Program-made: the position numbers and the translations under genes
The notes under the pieces: generated by a model
Database searches by the model: none
Told to the model about the DNA's origin: nothing
What the model saw: only the letters and a program-made list of their open reading frames with translations
Part shown: piece after piece, positions 34,340-47,029 of the stretch
How positions within the stretch are numbered: the stretch's first letter is position 1
Layout of the letters: each line of letters starts with the position of its first letter
NCBI GenBank assembly: GCA_958510875.1
Contig: OY294067.1
Span: forward strand, 151,602,962-151,666,961
Reading direction: 5' to 3'
DNA from: Endomychus coccineus
Taxonomy: Eukaryota > Arthropoda > Insecta > Coleoptera > Endomychidae
DNA: 64,000 nucleotides

Positions 34340-37300
34340 TTAGATGTTAATCCTAAAACATAACGACAGGGTTGAAACACGTCGCACAAATAACCATATA
34401 TCAACAATACATCAAAAGGAAAACATAGTAGATAAAGATAGGATGATATTGATCATAAGGGTATTGATGGACAAACAGGATAAAGTTAATGAGATGGATA
34501 ATACAATTTTGAAACAAATGGCCCATGATGACACTCCAGAGGCACAGCAAGATGAAGAATCTGAACAGATTCAGAATTTGCAGTTGAAAATTGATGAAAT
34601 CCGAATGAAGACGGATAAAGTTTCAAATGCTAAGTCACAGAAAACCTCTCCAGAGGCACAGTAAGATGAAGAATCTGAACATATTCAGAATTTACAATTA
34701 TTGATGAAATCCGAATGAAGACGGATAAAGTTTCAAATGCTATGTCACAGGAAACCTCAATTCCTCCACCGACACATAGTATTGGTGTTGGATATGATAG
34801 TGGACACGGTATGAGAGGATATCGTCTAGCAAAACTGGAGATAAAGAAATCCAGTGGAGAACTCAAGGATTGGCTTGGGTATTTGGCTCAAGGAAGGAAC
34901 TGATGCGTGTGATATAGTAACAAGTTACCCATCGAGTGCAGAGAATTACGATGTAGTAGTTGAGGCTTTGAAGAATCGTTATGGGAATGAGGACCTATTA
35001 TTCCAAGTCTACATAAGGCAGATTTTGGATTTGCTGATAGCTTACTAACCAACAAGATTCCCTTCAACAAGCAACACCTGAAGCTGCAGTCTTATTTGAG
35101 AGCTCTGAAGAATTTGGAATTGGAGAATGCTGATCCAGCGACACGGCTATATCCATTAGTTGAGTCAAGTCTTCCAAAAGAGATGCAGTTACTGTGGCAG
35201 AAGAACCCTTTGATCAAGTATGATGGTGCAAAGGATGAATCACCCAGAAATCGATTGAATTTATTGATTTTTAGGACAGGAAGCACCCATTCAGCAGAGG
35301 TTGGATCTGGCTGATAGTGAGTTTGGTATTTGGGGGCAAAACATAGCCCAGTCATATGTCTGAGTCTTGGATGCAGTAACGGTTCAAGAGACTGTAACAC
35401 ACTCACTTTTTGGTGGAGAAGTTGTCATACACCACCTGAAGTACAATACATCCCTTCAGAGTAATGGTAGTGGTTATTCATGATCAATCGCAGTGCGAGA
35501 CAAAGTGAAGATCTGCAATCCGATTCCACGAGTTTCCCAATCATCAAATCAATTGATGGCTGAATTAAATAAGAAAGGAGCTCAGTTTGCAAATGTGGGG
35601 GTTGGGTGCCCGCCTATTGGAGTGTTAATATGAGCTGACATATATGGTAAACTACTCACTGGGGAACAGTATCACCTTCCATGTGGACTGACAGTACAAA
35701 AAAAAGTTAGTTTAGACTATATCCGGAATTAGGAAAAGAGACGGTATCGATGAGTGCACTATCGATGACGTTACAAGATTCCTCCATTATTCAATTATGG
35801 GACCTTGATGTGATTGGGATTCATGATGAGATGGATGTTAAGACTGCCAAGGAGCTGGAAGAGGAAGATAAATAGAAGTTCTTCCAAGGACTCAGTCGGA
35901 ATGTTGATGATAGGTATGTAGTTTCTCTTTCTTGTCAAGAAAGATCACCCGCATTTACCCAGGAATAGAGAGATAGCCATCAAGAGACTACTGTCAGCTA
36001 CCAGAAAGTTGGAAGAAATTAGTTTATATGAAATTTACTCAAAAATTTCCGGTGATTGGATTGCTGAGGGATTTATTGAGGAAGTACCTCTAATGAATGA
36101 GTTAAATAAAATCCGTTATGTTCTTCATCGAGCTGTCGTTAAGCTGAGCAGTGCCACTACCCCTGTTCGACCTTTTTTTGATGGATCATACAAAATTGGG
36201 AAGAATTCTTCATTGAATGACTGTTTGAAGGAAGGAAGTTGTTATATACAGATGATTCCTGCTCTATTACTTTAATGTCGAGAAGAGAGTATTGGTTTTA
36301 TCTCGCATATTAGAAAAGCTTTTCAGATGTTTGAAGTAAGAGAAGAGGATCGGGATTGTTTGAGATTCCTTTGGTAGATGGATATTCGAAAGAGAGAAAT
36401 AATCGAGTTTCGTGATGTTCGAGTCATATTTGCAGCAACTTGTAGTTCTTTTATTTTAGGAGCTGCGGTGGAACATCATTTGAAGAATGTCCAAAGATCA
36501 GTCAAGAAATTTGCTAATAAACTGTTGGCGACTTTATATTGCGTTCACTCAGTAGATACCATGGAATAGTATCAGCAGTTCAGTGAAAAGTCAACTGAGC
36601 TAGTATTGGAAACAAAAGTGAATCTTCTACTGTGGATGTCAAACGTGGACGGGATGATGATCCAAATACGCACACAGTATAAGTACTAGGAATGATATGG
36701 GACAGAGTGAATGATGAATTGTATGCGGACACAGAGGGGATATCAATTCCAGCAGTCGTGACAAAGAGAGTTCTTTTGTCTGCAGCTCTAAAAGTGTACA
36801 ATCCATCGGGAATAGTGTGTCCAGTCATTTTTTGGTCCGATTCTACTATAGCGTTGGCCTTGATTCAAAGGAATAAGAAAAAAGTGTGAGTGGAAATATT
36901 CACTTGTGCAGTTTTTAGAGCTATTCTGTTGGAAGTTCTAACTGCGCTGAGTACAATTTCCTTTATTGATGCTCATTAGGATGAATGGTCGTCCGAGAGT
37001 TATCTTCAGTGATAACGGAACTAATTTCCAAGGAGCAAACAATTTGTTTAAATCATTAAATTGGAATGCCATCCAGAAAGTGGAACAATTGGAACCTATT
37101 TAATGGAAGTTCAATATGACAGGAGCCCCGTGGTCTCATTCGTGTGATCAAAGAGCTCATAAAAAGGACCATAGGCATCAACATTGAGTCAAAGGGAACT
37201 TGATGATACCATTTTGATCATAGAGAAAGTAATGAATGGAAGGCCACATTCGTATGTCTTCGTAGTTGGAGGTGAATTGGAATCACTTACTCCTTCACTA

Positions 37301-37560
37301 TTTATAAAAAAATCCAGGAGTATTGATGCGATACGGATAGATAAAATAATATTCCTATGGAAAAAATGTCTTAGTACATTGAAGAAAGAACTCTATCAAC
37401 GCTTCCGAACTGAATATTTGGCCCAACTAGTCATTGAGTTTATGATAAACCTAGTCGCCCATTAAGAGTAGGAGAGCTAGTTATTCTTGAATTGGGAGAA
37501 AATGGTATTTTGGGCACCTGACGAATTATGAGCAACTGAATTAATTCTTTTGGTAATGAT
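34340..37560 (+). pseudogene. BEL/Pao LTR retrotransposon, heavily decayed
   Basis: Pieces in the correct order on the plus strand are: a coiled-coil-like N-terminal gag frame (34344-34664); a gag segment KLEIKKSSGELKDWLGYLAQ with SAENYDVVVEALKNRYGNED (34830-35010); RALKNLELENADPATRLYP (about 35100-35170); a protease-like region (GADIYGKLLTGEQ-type, near 35640); and RT with a PVRPFFDGSYKIGKNSSLND box (about 36160-36220) and LGMIWDRVNDELY (near 36690). An integrase follows with RVIFSDNGTNFQGANNLF (near 36997) and NGRPHSYV-type sequence to 37460. Dozens of stops and shifts are present. No LTRs are recognised at either end. Confidence 0.75.
34540..34752 (+). repeat. About 104-bp direct duplication inside BEL gag
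   Basis: Two consecutive copies of a block starting ctccagaggcacag and ending in aaagtttcaaatgct, differing at several bases and by a short deletion. Confidence 0.75.
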
Positions 37561-37899
37561 TTATTTTTTTTGAATCTTTAATTTTTGAAAGTTGGTGTAT
37601 TGATACTTCATGTTATTCTAATTTTTTTGGTGGAACTCCCATGTGTCCAAAAATTACCGAATTTGAGTTTTGACAAGTCCAATTTTGGGTACATAATGAC
37701 GCAACGGGAACTATTGAAGTAAAGAAAATATACATATTATATTTAGTACGATATTTAACAAAACAGTTACTTTTTTTGTTAAGCATAGATGAACTCATTC
37801 AGAACACATAGTACGTGATATTTTAGTGTTAGGTACTATTATTATTGTGTTTAATAAATTAATGTGACTTAAGTTTCGCTAACACAGTCCTTAGCTTCC

Positions 37900-38150
37900 C
37901 CAAAGAAATGTCACAAAGAACTAGCTTACTAGAAAAGACCTACTTTTTATATAACTTTAATGATAATCTTAGGGCTTTTATTCTGAATATGTAAAATATT
38001 GAAATTATCATTAAAGTTACGGTTTTCTTTAATTAAATGATCCGTAAAGGTTACATCCGATTGATTATTAATGAAACTAATCCTTCTGTCTTTGATCAGT
38101 TTTTTCAGTCCTTCCTGCCTGATCAATGTATATCATAAGGCAATATCCAC
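37900..38150 (-). pseudogene. PLE-C GIY-YIG fragment (left copy)
   Basis: The minus strand gives CGIYKLTCGYCLMIYIDQAG followed by a decayed tail, a GIY-YIG end of a third Penelope-like type. It is related in inverted orientation to 38680-38880. Confidence 0.6.
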
Positions 38151-38278
38151 ATGTTAGCTTGTATATCCCACATTTATTTTCATCGGATAATTTATCTTTA
38201 TTATTTAAAAAAATGGGCCTAATTATTCTGCTTTTTATACGCTACGTGAATATAATTCTAAGAAAATTTGGAATCTTA

Positions 38279-38609
38279 GTAGTGGGTGGCCTCATATATG
38301 TCATACTAAGATAAGCATAGTTTTGTTTTATTGTAGTTGATAGCAAACTTTCTTTTTTTAGCTAGGATCTGATCTTATTAGTCCGGAAAAGTAACCATAA
38401 TTTACCGGTAATTGTTTAATATACATTGAAAAACAATAGTTTCATACATAGACTTCTCAGAGTACCGAAATCGTGGGAAATAATGATTACTCTTCCGGAC
38501 TAATAGATCTTATCCAAAAATCGATAAAAGGTAGCTTTCATCTCAGTGTTTCCTACAATAAAACAAAACTATTCTTATGTTAGTATCACATATATGGGGC
38601 CACCCACTA
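38279..38609. repeat. Foldback inverted repeat
   Basis: 38279-38336 and 38552-38609 are near-perfect complements (tagtgggtggcc and ttttgttttattgtag shared). Inner segments around 38370-38405 and 38480-38515 (attagtccgga) also pair. It joins the two inverted PLE-C fragments. Confidence 0.75.
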
Positions 38610-38679
38610 CCAATAATTCAAATTGTCAAATTGTAATTTAGATATTCACGTCGCGTTTAAAATGCAGAGTAAGTTCTGG

Positions 38680-38880
38680 AACTTACAAGTTGACATGTGA
38701 GCATTTCGCTATGATATACATTGGTCAGGCAGGAAAGACCTTAAAAAAACGGATCAAAGAACATACACGAGTTTCATTAATAATAAATCTGATTCAATCG
38801 GAACGTTTAATTATAAAAAACCATAACCGTAATATAAATTCAAAGATTTTACACATTCATCATAAAAGTAATAAGTAATA
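38680..38880 (+). pseudogene. PLE-C GIY-YIG fragment (right copy)
   Basis: The plus strand reads LTCEHFAMIYIGQAGKTLKK and RIKEHTRVS. The GIY-YIG half-motif YIGQAGKT is intact, but the following linker is truncated and ends at a TAA. Confidence 0.65.
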
Positions 38881-38889
38881 AAGTTTGCA

Positions 38890-39500
38890 AAGTGCCTTTA
38901 TTCAAGATGTACACAAATGTGAACGTGAATTTCTAGTCAAATTGTGTAAAATTGAGTAATACTGGTGAATGTTACATGAATTATCACAAAGTGTACACTT
39001 TTTTTAATCAAAATTGAAATAACCTCAGAAAATAACGTACATACCGTTGATTTCAATCAACGTACATACTCTATATGTCACAAACCCAGAAACAGACCAC
39101 TCCAAACATTCTACATTTTTACGAGGAGCGACGTCAAATAAATTTCTTTCTAGTTTTACTATTGCCATATAGATGACTCTGCAGGCCGCACGCGCCCATA
39201 TAAAAGAACAGATGTGTTCAAATGTGTACATGATGACGCAAGGTTTCAATTTACTGAATTTACTCAGGATTATCATTAAAAAATATAGAAGTTGCACCTT
39301 TGTGTACGCAATGACCGAACGGGTTAAAGTGAAGATATCGTTGGGACCAAACTTTCTTTTGTAAACCACGATGTTTTTATTTTTCCGTCTGAATCATGAC
39401 TTAATGATCATGTTTTTATTTATTTCTATTTCACAGGTAAATTAAAATTTACAGTGGAAATAATTGTTAAATTTATTCATTACAAACTTGCTGAATTTTA
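38890..39500. other. No recognised gene
   Basis: Overlapping short frames on both strands without family features. A short palindrome, cgttgatttcaatcaacg, near 39051 is the only structure seen. Confidence 0.4.
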
Positions 39501-39665
39501 TTATTGGGAACACATTAGGCAGACATCTACATACTGTTTGAAGAATAAGGGTTGAAAAACGCTTTGAAAATCTATTGAATTTATTACAGATTCTTTCAAG
39601 CATTGTTCAACTAGATTAGCGATTGTAGCTGAAATAGGAGATCCCATTGCTGTGCTGAATATTGT
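39500..39665 (-). pseudogene. PLE reverse transcriptase fragment
   Basis: The minus strand reads AMGSPISATIANLVEQCLKE, then FFKQYVDVC, the PLE RT motifs either side of the catalytic YVDD (here YVDV). It probably belongs to PLE-C. Only about 55 codons remain. Confidence 0.65.
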
Positions 39666-39879
39666 AATAATTTATCATATTGATATAATGAAATTTTCTT
39701 ATCACTCATATATAAGTGATGAAAACAAAGTAATAAGTTTTATTATATTCTGATATGAGTCTCTAATGCATAGCTCATTCCCTGTTTGTCAACCAGTGAT
39801 ACTTTAAGTTGAGCAATGTAAAGAATTTCGATTCAACAACGAAAAGAGAAGTAAGTTGGAAAACTTGTTTAGGTCGTAT

Positions 39880-40106
39880 TAGGAGGGGATTCGGCGAAAC
39901 AAACGCGTAGCGTAAGCTGTAGCTGTTAGCTGTTCTCTCTCAATCGTCGATTCGTTGTAAGGTTTACGAGTGCGGAGTGGAGTGGTTGCACGTCGCGTTT
40001 GGTGTTACATACTCTCTATGCCTTCCTTTCATAAAAGGAAACAATAACGTGGTAATTAATTGACATAGTGAATTAACTTAGGCGCGCCTAGTGAAAATCG
40101 TTGAAC
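39880..40106 (+). promoter_or_regulatory. inx2 upstream/5' UTR region
   Basis: A locally G+C-richer stretch (gcggagtggagtggttgcac and neighbours) in otherwise A+T-rich DNA, with no TATA box. It probably contains the transcription start. A 12-bp palindrome taggcgcgccta (40079-40090) lies just ahead of the start codon. Confidence 0.4.
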
Positions 40107-41186
40107 ATGTTTGATGTTTTTGGCTCTGTTAAGGGCCTTCTTAAAATCGATGCAGTCTGCATTGACAACAATGTATTCCGTTTACATTACAAGGCTACTG
40201 TGATTATACTTGTCGCATTCTCACTGTTAGTTACGAGTCGACAATATATCGGTGACCCCATTGACTGTATCGTAGATGAAATTCCTCCCAATATAATGGA
40301 CACTTATTGTTGGATCTATTCAACCTTTACAATCCCTAATAGATTGACAGGACGAGTGGGTTTCGATATTGTTCAGCCTGGTGTGGCAAGTCACCAAGAT
40401 GGTAAGGACGAAGTTAAGTACCATAAATATTATCAATGGGTGTGTTTTGCGCTTTTCTTCCAAGCAATGCTATTCTACGTTCCTCGCTACTTGTGGAAGA
40501 CGTGGGAAGGCGGCCGTATTAAGATGCTGGTCCTTGACCTCAACTGTCCCATTGTTGACGAAGGCTGCAAAGCTGATCGTAAAAGACTATTAGTAGACTA
40601 TTTTACCAGTAATTTGCATATGCAAAATTTTTATGCAATAAGATTTTTTATTTGTGAAGCCTTAAATTTCATAAATGTTGTGGGTCAGATATTTTTTATG
40701 GACTTCTTTTTGGACGGTGAATTCAGCACATATGGTAGCGATGTACTGAAATTCACAGAAATGGAACCCGACGAACGCGAAGATCCAATGGCACGAGTGT
40801 TTCCGAAAGTAACAAAATGTACTTTCCATAAATACGGTCCTTCTGGTTCTGTGCAGAAGTTCGATGGCCTCTGCGTGCTGCCTTTGAACATTGTCAACGA
40901 GAAGATATACGTCTTTTTGTGGTTCTGGTTTGTGTTGTTAAGTGTACTGTCTGGCATTTCTCTAGTATATCGCTTACTCGTCGTCATCGGACCTAAACTG
41001 CGTCTTTACCTGCTCAGAGCACGCTGTCGCATCGCCCCTCATGACCAAATTGAAACCATCGCCAATAAATGCGAGATCGGAGACTGGTTTGTATTGTATC
41101 AACTAGGTAAAAACATCGACCCTTTGATTTTTAAAGAGGTGATAGCTGACATAGCGAAAAAGTTAGAAGGAAAAGAGACTGTTTAG
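40107..41186 (+). CDS. inx2: Innexin inx2 (gap-junction subunit)
   Basis: 359 residues from ATG 40107, which gives the conserved MFDVFGSVKGLL start (the in-frame TTG just before is not used). Insect Inx2 is typically about 360 residues. Four membrane segments lie near residues 25-45, 108-128, 180-203 and 268-292. The innexin signature YYQWV precedes the second. Each extracellular loop has two cysteines (C54 and C68; TKCTFHKYG and GLCVLPLN). Both ends are cytoplasmic. Six or eight subunits form hemichannels that dock between cells to pass ions and small molecules; Inx2 is broadly expressed and partners other innexins (family knowledge). The coding region is a single open exon, so the gene is intact and surrounded by decayed transposons on the left and A+T-rich intergenic DNA on the right. 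Confidence 0.97.
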   Translation: MFDVFGSVKGLLKIDAVCIDNNVFRLHYKATVIILVAFSLLVTSRQYIGDPIDCIVDEIPPNIMDTYCWIYSTFTIPNRLTGRVGFDIVQPGVASHQDGKDEVKYHKYYQWVCFALFFQAMLFYVPRYLWKTWEGGRIKMLVLDLNCPIVDEGCKADRKRLLVDYFTSNLHMQNFYAIRFFICEALNFINVVGQIFFMDFFLDGEFSTYGSDVLKFTEMEPDEREDPMARVFPKVTKCTFHKYGPSGSVQKFDGLCVLPLNIVNEKIYVFLWFWFVLLSVLSGISLVYRLLVVIGPKLRLYLLRARCRIAPHDQIETIANKCEIGDWFVLYQLGKNIDPLIFKEVIADIAKKLEGKETV

Positions 41187-41839
41187 GAATGGTTTTATTA
41201 ATGAAATTCCAAAGTATTGGAAAAGAGTAAAGATTATGCTATGTGCCTTCATCCGTTTTATCAATATTTATGTAGATTTACGTTCCTGTATGAGATAAAT
41301 TGAGCTCTACCGTGCAGAAATTATATGCATTCATTCCAAAAACAAATAATAGGGACCAACAATATTGAAATCCTGTGATGATATCATAAAGACTGTATTT
41401 TTGACAATACTTGTGACTATGAATGTGAAATTTCCATTGTTTAAAGGATAGGCCATCACTACAGAATGTTTCAGCTTATTAGTTCTAATTACATAAATTG
41501 TACATAATAAGAAATTTCTCGTAATTTTCTGTTTCTTGATGTATATTTTGCTATTTAAGAAGCTATGTTCGGAGATTGCGCTTGTTCTCTGTGAATTTCA
41601 ATGATCCATAATTCCCAGAATAAGTATCAATTGACATGTAATATTTGAACATTGATGGAAACAAAGTGGTAAAAAAGAGTGAAACCAAAAATTGAAAGTT
41701 GGATGAATATTTGTTAATTGAGTGCGCCAGATTTATGTTTTAACTAAATTATTTTCTCGTCTTATTTATTGACAACCTACTTTTTAGCTCAGTGTAAACT
41801 TTGTAGACGAAATCTGAAGTAGATTAAATACCAGTTAGC

Positions 41840-41845
41840 AATAAA
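41840..41845 (+). terminator. Polyadenylation signal AATAAA
   Basis: About 650 bases after the inx2 stop; the clearest hexamer in the 3' flank. Confidence 0.45.
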
Positions 41846-44100
41846 CTTTGTAAACAGCTTAATTACAAATTATTTATAGAATTTGAGTGTTGTCACATTA
41901 GTGCTAGAAATTGGAAGTTTTTGAATAGATAGAAAAATATTATGTGTGGTTTAACAACACGTATATATTCGGATACACCACACGTTTAAAAATTAGCAAT
42001 GCATAATTTTTGTACATTTTGAACAATATCTAAGATAATTTCCGAGAACTTCATTCGCAACGAATATAACAAATATTACATACATAATCTTACAAATAAT
42101 ATATTACTTAATTTTTTTAATTCGTTCGCGTCATAGTCAAATGTAATCTGACTACTCTGATATTTGCTTTAAGACTTTTCAAAAGGATCCTAATTTCCCG
42201 GTTGAGGAAGCATCCCTCTTACTACTGTTTTACAGAAACCTGTATACATGGATTACTCTGGAACAAAAACCTGATCGTCAATTTTATTTCCGTTAACACC
42301 GATCTCCAATCTTTCTCAAATGAAAAACGAAGGATCCTCTGAAAAATTACCAATTATGTTTGGTAATTGGAAAATTTCGAATTCGGATAATTGGTTGTCG
42401 AAAACGTGTAGTGATAAAAAATACAGCACTGTGGAATAACCTCTTGAATTGCAATCTCTCGTTTATCATATCCTCAAGTACATACTCTAAATGGATTATC
42501 GTAACAATTCAAGATATTTCTATTGTGATTCAACGGATGTTCTCTAATCTTGATTAAAGGTATTTTTAAAGAAACATGAACAACTTTATTCATGTTAGAA
42601 AAAAAAGCATATTTCTAAGTTTCAAGTATTTCGGTAACATACTGTAATGAAGAATCTGATAACGAAAATCTTGATTTCAAAACATACAAAAAATAAATGA
42701 ATTTAAATGTGTAAAATTGATATCTCGAATTTTCATTGAGTCAATATAGTTAATTTGAAATTTCGTAGAATTATATTTACCTTATTGAATAACAGCAAAT
42801 AACTGTTTAATTTGTTAATCTTACAAAAGTAAATAGGCAAAAATGCAATTGCAAAAATTAATACTTCTGGTAATTTGTCTTCATAGTCCAAGGACAGAAC
42901 GCAAAGGAAAATATTATAATACTTGTGATAAGTTATTCGAATTACTCATAAAAACACGAGGTACCTATAAATACTATGAAGATGAATTAATGAAAACCGG
43001 AGCCGAAGCGACGTGAAAAAGGTATAATTTCATGGTTATTGATGATATCACGGGTGTTATTATTAATATATTAACGTTCCCAACGAATAAAATATCAATA
43101 ATCAATTTATATCAATTTATTATTTACACTAAATATGACATAATAAATTAAATTGCTTCTGGTATTAGTTTCAAAAGTACTCATTAACTTTTCTTCATCC
43201 ATTCGAAAGAAAATAAAGTAGGTAGTTTAAATCTTTGCTGATGATTCAATGACTTTGATGCCCCCAGCTGACACCTATTAGTTACTGGACGAGCTTGATA
43301 TTTTAATTAAAACATTCCATTATGCCCATAATTATTTACCTATTTGTTGAACATGCCTTTTTAGCAATATTGATACATTGTTTATTTTCTTGCGAAGGAT
43401 AGTTTACATTTACTATATTTTATTTTTATGAGCGTTTCTATGTAGAAGTTGAACAATTTATGCCTTTCATTTTGAATTCTTGTTAACAATGCAAATCATT
43501 CCATCTAATTTCTGATATCTGAAACCCATTAAATTGGGTTAATACTTACTTGTCTAAAGTGCTTATATTGAAAATCATAATAAAAGGAATATTGTATGAT
43601 ATTTATACTCATTGATCAATTTCTAAACTGTCGCCATAAACACTAATTGAATTAGATATCAACTTATACAATAAATATGATATTGCACAAAATGCAAAAC
43701 ACTTTCTTTTTATAAATATCCTGTCCTGTAATTGTTTCTAGCTATATTGGGGAAAAACACATTCTCTGTGATAGGTCTGATTTTAATGTGTAATTTCACG
43801 ATATTAATTTAATTTAATATAATTGTGATTTTAGAATAAGTTCTGAATTTGACTATATTTAATTTTACTTGCTAAATATATATATTTTGCCATTATGATT
43901 GTATTTACTCATAATATTTAGGATTACATTGTTACTATAACGATATTCGATTGTATACGTACAAGTGTTCATTTATTTTATAAACATGATATTAAAGTGC
44001 CTTTATCTTTGTATGAAATTTTTTAATAAATTGATTTTATACCGAGAAATCACTATTTGTTTCATTAAAATTGATGGACGTCTGTTAAGTTAGCACTACT
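41846..44100. other. A+T-rich intergenic DNA
   Basis: No gene, RNA or recognisable transposon seen. Confidence 0.5.
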
Positions 44101-44109
44101 ATTTGCAAT

Positions 44110-44815
44110 TTTCAAAACTTCAACTCTTGTTGTCGCTTTTTGATTCAAATCAATTGTGCAATAAAAAATATAGCTCTATTTTTGAAACGGCTGGTAATAT
44201 CAAATTAACAGTAGAGTTGACAATATCTACTTCAAAAAAAAAAGTAGTTATTTGGAAATTAATTATTGTAAATATTGTCGCTCTTTTATTGTGAATTAAT
44301 TGTACACTAGCATTTTAATTCTTTGAAAAACCGGCTGGTAATGCAAAGTTCACAGTATAGTTACCGTTGTCAAAAAAAGTATCTTTGCAAATGGAATATT
44401 GTATTAATTGTCGCTATTTTATTGCTAATTGGTTGTTCGATAAACCAAATTGAAACTGCTAGTAATGCCAAGTTGACATTACCACTAGGGAAAATTGAAA
44501 ATTTAATATTGTATTAATTGTCGTTTTCTTGTTGCAAATTAGTTATGCAACAAATTTGGAGAACTTCACTTTTTTCTAAAAACTGCTTGTAATGCTAGTT
44601 CAAAGTGAAGTTGGCATTACCACAGAAAAAAATAATTGTTATTTGAAAAGTGAGTATTGTATTGCCTGTTTTAGTTGCGAAATTAGATGTTGGGAGGCCT
44701 TCAATTACTGTCCGTTGTGTCCAATTAATAGTGAATTAACCAAAAACCAAGCATTTTTTACGCCTCAGGTAGAGCAAATTTATTCTCGTTTATCAGAGTT
44801 TTTTTTCAAGTAATT
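44110..44815 (+). repeat. Degenerate tandem repeat of about 125-140 bp with short frames
   Basis: Four units can be aligned by a ggctggtaat-like start (about 44190, 44332, 44455, 44585) and an attgtattaattgtcgct-like middle. In one frame the middle reads YCINCRYFIANWL or variants, and the last unit (44592-44813) keeps a Cys-rich frame with YCIACFSCEIRC and YCPLCPIN. This could be a decayed set of zinc-finger-like coding units. No family recognised. Confidence 0.5.
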
Positions 44816-44819
44816 AAGA

Positions 44820-46600
44820 AGGATATATATCCACGAGATATTCTGAGAATTCAAGACAAATATATAAAAAGTGTACAAACGTGTTAAAAAATCCCGTATA
44901 TTAATAAATTCTAGTATTACTTAGCCTTAGTCAGGAAATTACTTCAATAATCAAACTTAGATATAATCATTTTATGATATTGAATCAATACATATTTAAC
45001 TGGTCGTACCTATATATTTTATCATGTGCCATGGTGCCAATCTCATATAACAAACGTTTCCATAGCATTTTATTTCAGGATAATCATCCTATATTATACA
45101 TGAACTGATGGTATCGCTTGATACTCTCCATAACCATGAGTGACGTGATCTTTGCATGATGCAATTCGATAGATTACATTTTAATCCATTCCAGGAGCCA
45201 ACACGTGCGATGTTTTTGATGCGAAAAATTGATGCACTTGGTAGTACAAGCTTTGAGGAATATGAGCATGAGCGATTGGATTATTTATAATGATTCTCAG
45301 GAAAGGATTTAAAATAGTTCTTCAAGCCATAACATTACCCCATCTATAGCATCTATAGTTTTGCACGTCGAGAATTTATAATTTTTAGTGCATTTTTGAT
45401 TGTCACTTGTGTCAATTTAGTTATCATCATTAAGGTAAATCTTTTCCATGTTTATAAAACATTTTTAATTTTTTATGACTTTGATTTTGAATTTGGTTTT
45501 CATTTTAACCTTCCCAGGAAATTTCAATACAATTTTAGGCTTTTTTGATTCTTGATTGATGTTTAAATCGCAAGGCAGTTTCAATCTGTCGAATTTGATA
45601 ATTAGTTCATTGTCAAGGGGTTTCTAGTTATGAAAAACACAAACTTGGATGAACTGTTTATATTCATAGCCAAATAAATCTGGAATAAAACAATTATTTC
45701 AAACTGTCGAATATTTTAAATTGTTCAAATCAAGAATGCATGTTAACCATTCGAAAATAACTTCATTACGGTTCATATTTCCGGTAAGATTAAAAAACTT
45801 GTTAATTTCTTTTTCTAAATCGATTGTTTATGAAGATTAAATTATTATTGGGTCATTTGTCGTTCCACTTTAATTTATTTTTACACATTTCCTTAGATAT
45901 TGTGTATAATTTGAACGCTGCGATAACGGTGCTCAACTCACAGAAAAGCTGTATGTAAAAGAAACATCGTTGATTTTCTCTACCAAGAAACACGTTACAG
46001 TGACTTGGGTATAAATAATGAAATTAAGATATTAACTTGGAGTCACTGAATCAGTGATGGAATTCATTTTACTCTGATGATTACTGGTAGCTGAAAGGTG
46101 TATAAGGTGATTGACTGATAACGCGATAAGGGTAAATGACTGATTGTTTCTTTTTATAGGGCTAGTGTATCCAGAGTGTGAACTCTGTTATAGTTAATTA
46201 ATTATGAATACACTACCAAATTCCAAATTAGAAAATGGCATACTATCAATCTATTACAATCAATAGAGACACAATAAACAATCTACTTGACGACCACCTA
46301 GTTCTAGAAATTTCTAATCTATTTCTAATCACCTATGTTGAATGCTTTCCATAATTCTTTATGAATGCTAACATTGAAACCCAAATGGGTCATATTTGAT
46401 TTCCCTGATACATTTTACCCCGAACTCCATTATCAGCTAATAATTGCTGAATTATTTCCAGAAAGGTCTTGTAAATTAACTTGTGTGAAAACAGCAGCCA
46501 AAGTTGGCAGCCGGTAAAGCCGATGATGCCTGAATCAAAAGCGTATCCATAGAAGTAACAAAATCCAAGGAGCGCCCGCCAGCAGCCAAATTAAATGTTT
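44820..46600. other. No recognised gene
   Basis: A+T-rich, no protein-like frame. A tctgatgattactggtagctgaaagg stretch near 46075 resembles one at 47090. Confidence 0.4.
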
Positions 46601-46603
46601 TTA

Positions 46604-47029
46604 TTCTTGTATTACTCAGAAGATTGATCGTGTGCACAAAATTTGGTTTCACACATTGATCGGGAAAATATCGGGGAATATATTTCTGAAGTTAGAATTC
46701 ATTGGCCCCCCGTCGATATGATGGAAAATAAATATAAACCATTATTTTTTTCAGTTTTTCTTGTATTACTCAGAAGATTAATCGTGTGCACGAAATTTGA
46801 TTTCACACATCGATCGGTAAAATATCGGGGAATATATTTCTGAAGTTAGAATTCATTGGCCCCCCGTCGATATGATGGAAAATAAATAAAAACCATTATT
46901 TTTTTCAGTTTTTCTTGTATTACTCCGAAGATTGAGATCGTGTGCACGAAATTTGATTTCACACATCGATCGGGAAAATATCGGGGAATATATTTCTGAA
47001 GTTAGAATTCATTGGCCCCCCGTCGATTT
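46604..47029 (+). repeat. 154-bp tandem repeat, about 2.8 copies
   Basis: Units begin ttcttgtattact at 46604, 46758 and 46912. Each has cgatcgg(g/t)aaaatatcgg and gaattcattggccccccgtc. The third is cut at cgtcgat by unrelated sequence. Confidence 0.9.

Noticed and set aside
39025..39369. 114-codon minus-strand frame left of inx2
   Set aside because: Overlaps another frame on the plus strand, shows no recognisable motif, and lies among decayed PLE fragments.
40101..40106. TTG at 40101 as the inx2 start
   Set aside because: The ATG at 40107 gives the conserved innexin N terminus MFDVFGS; the two extra codons have no support.
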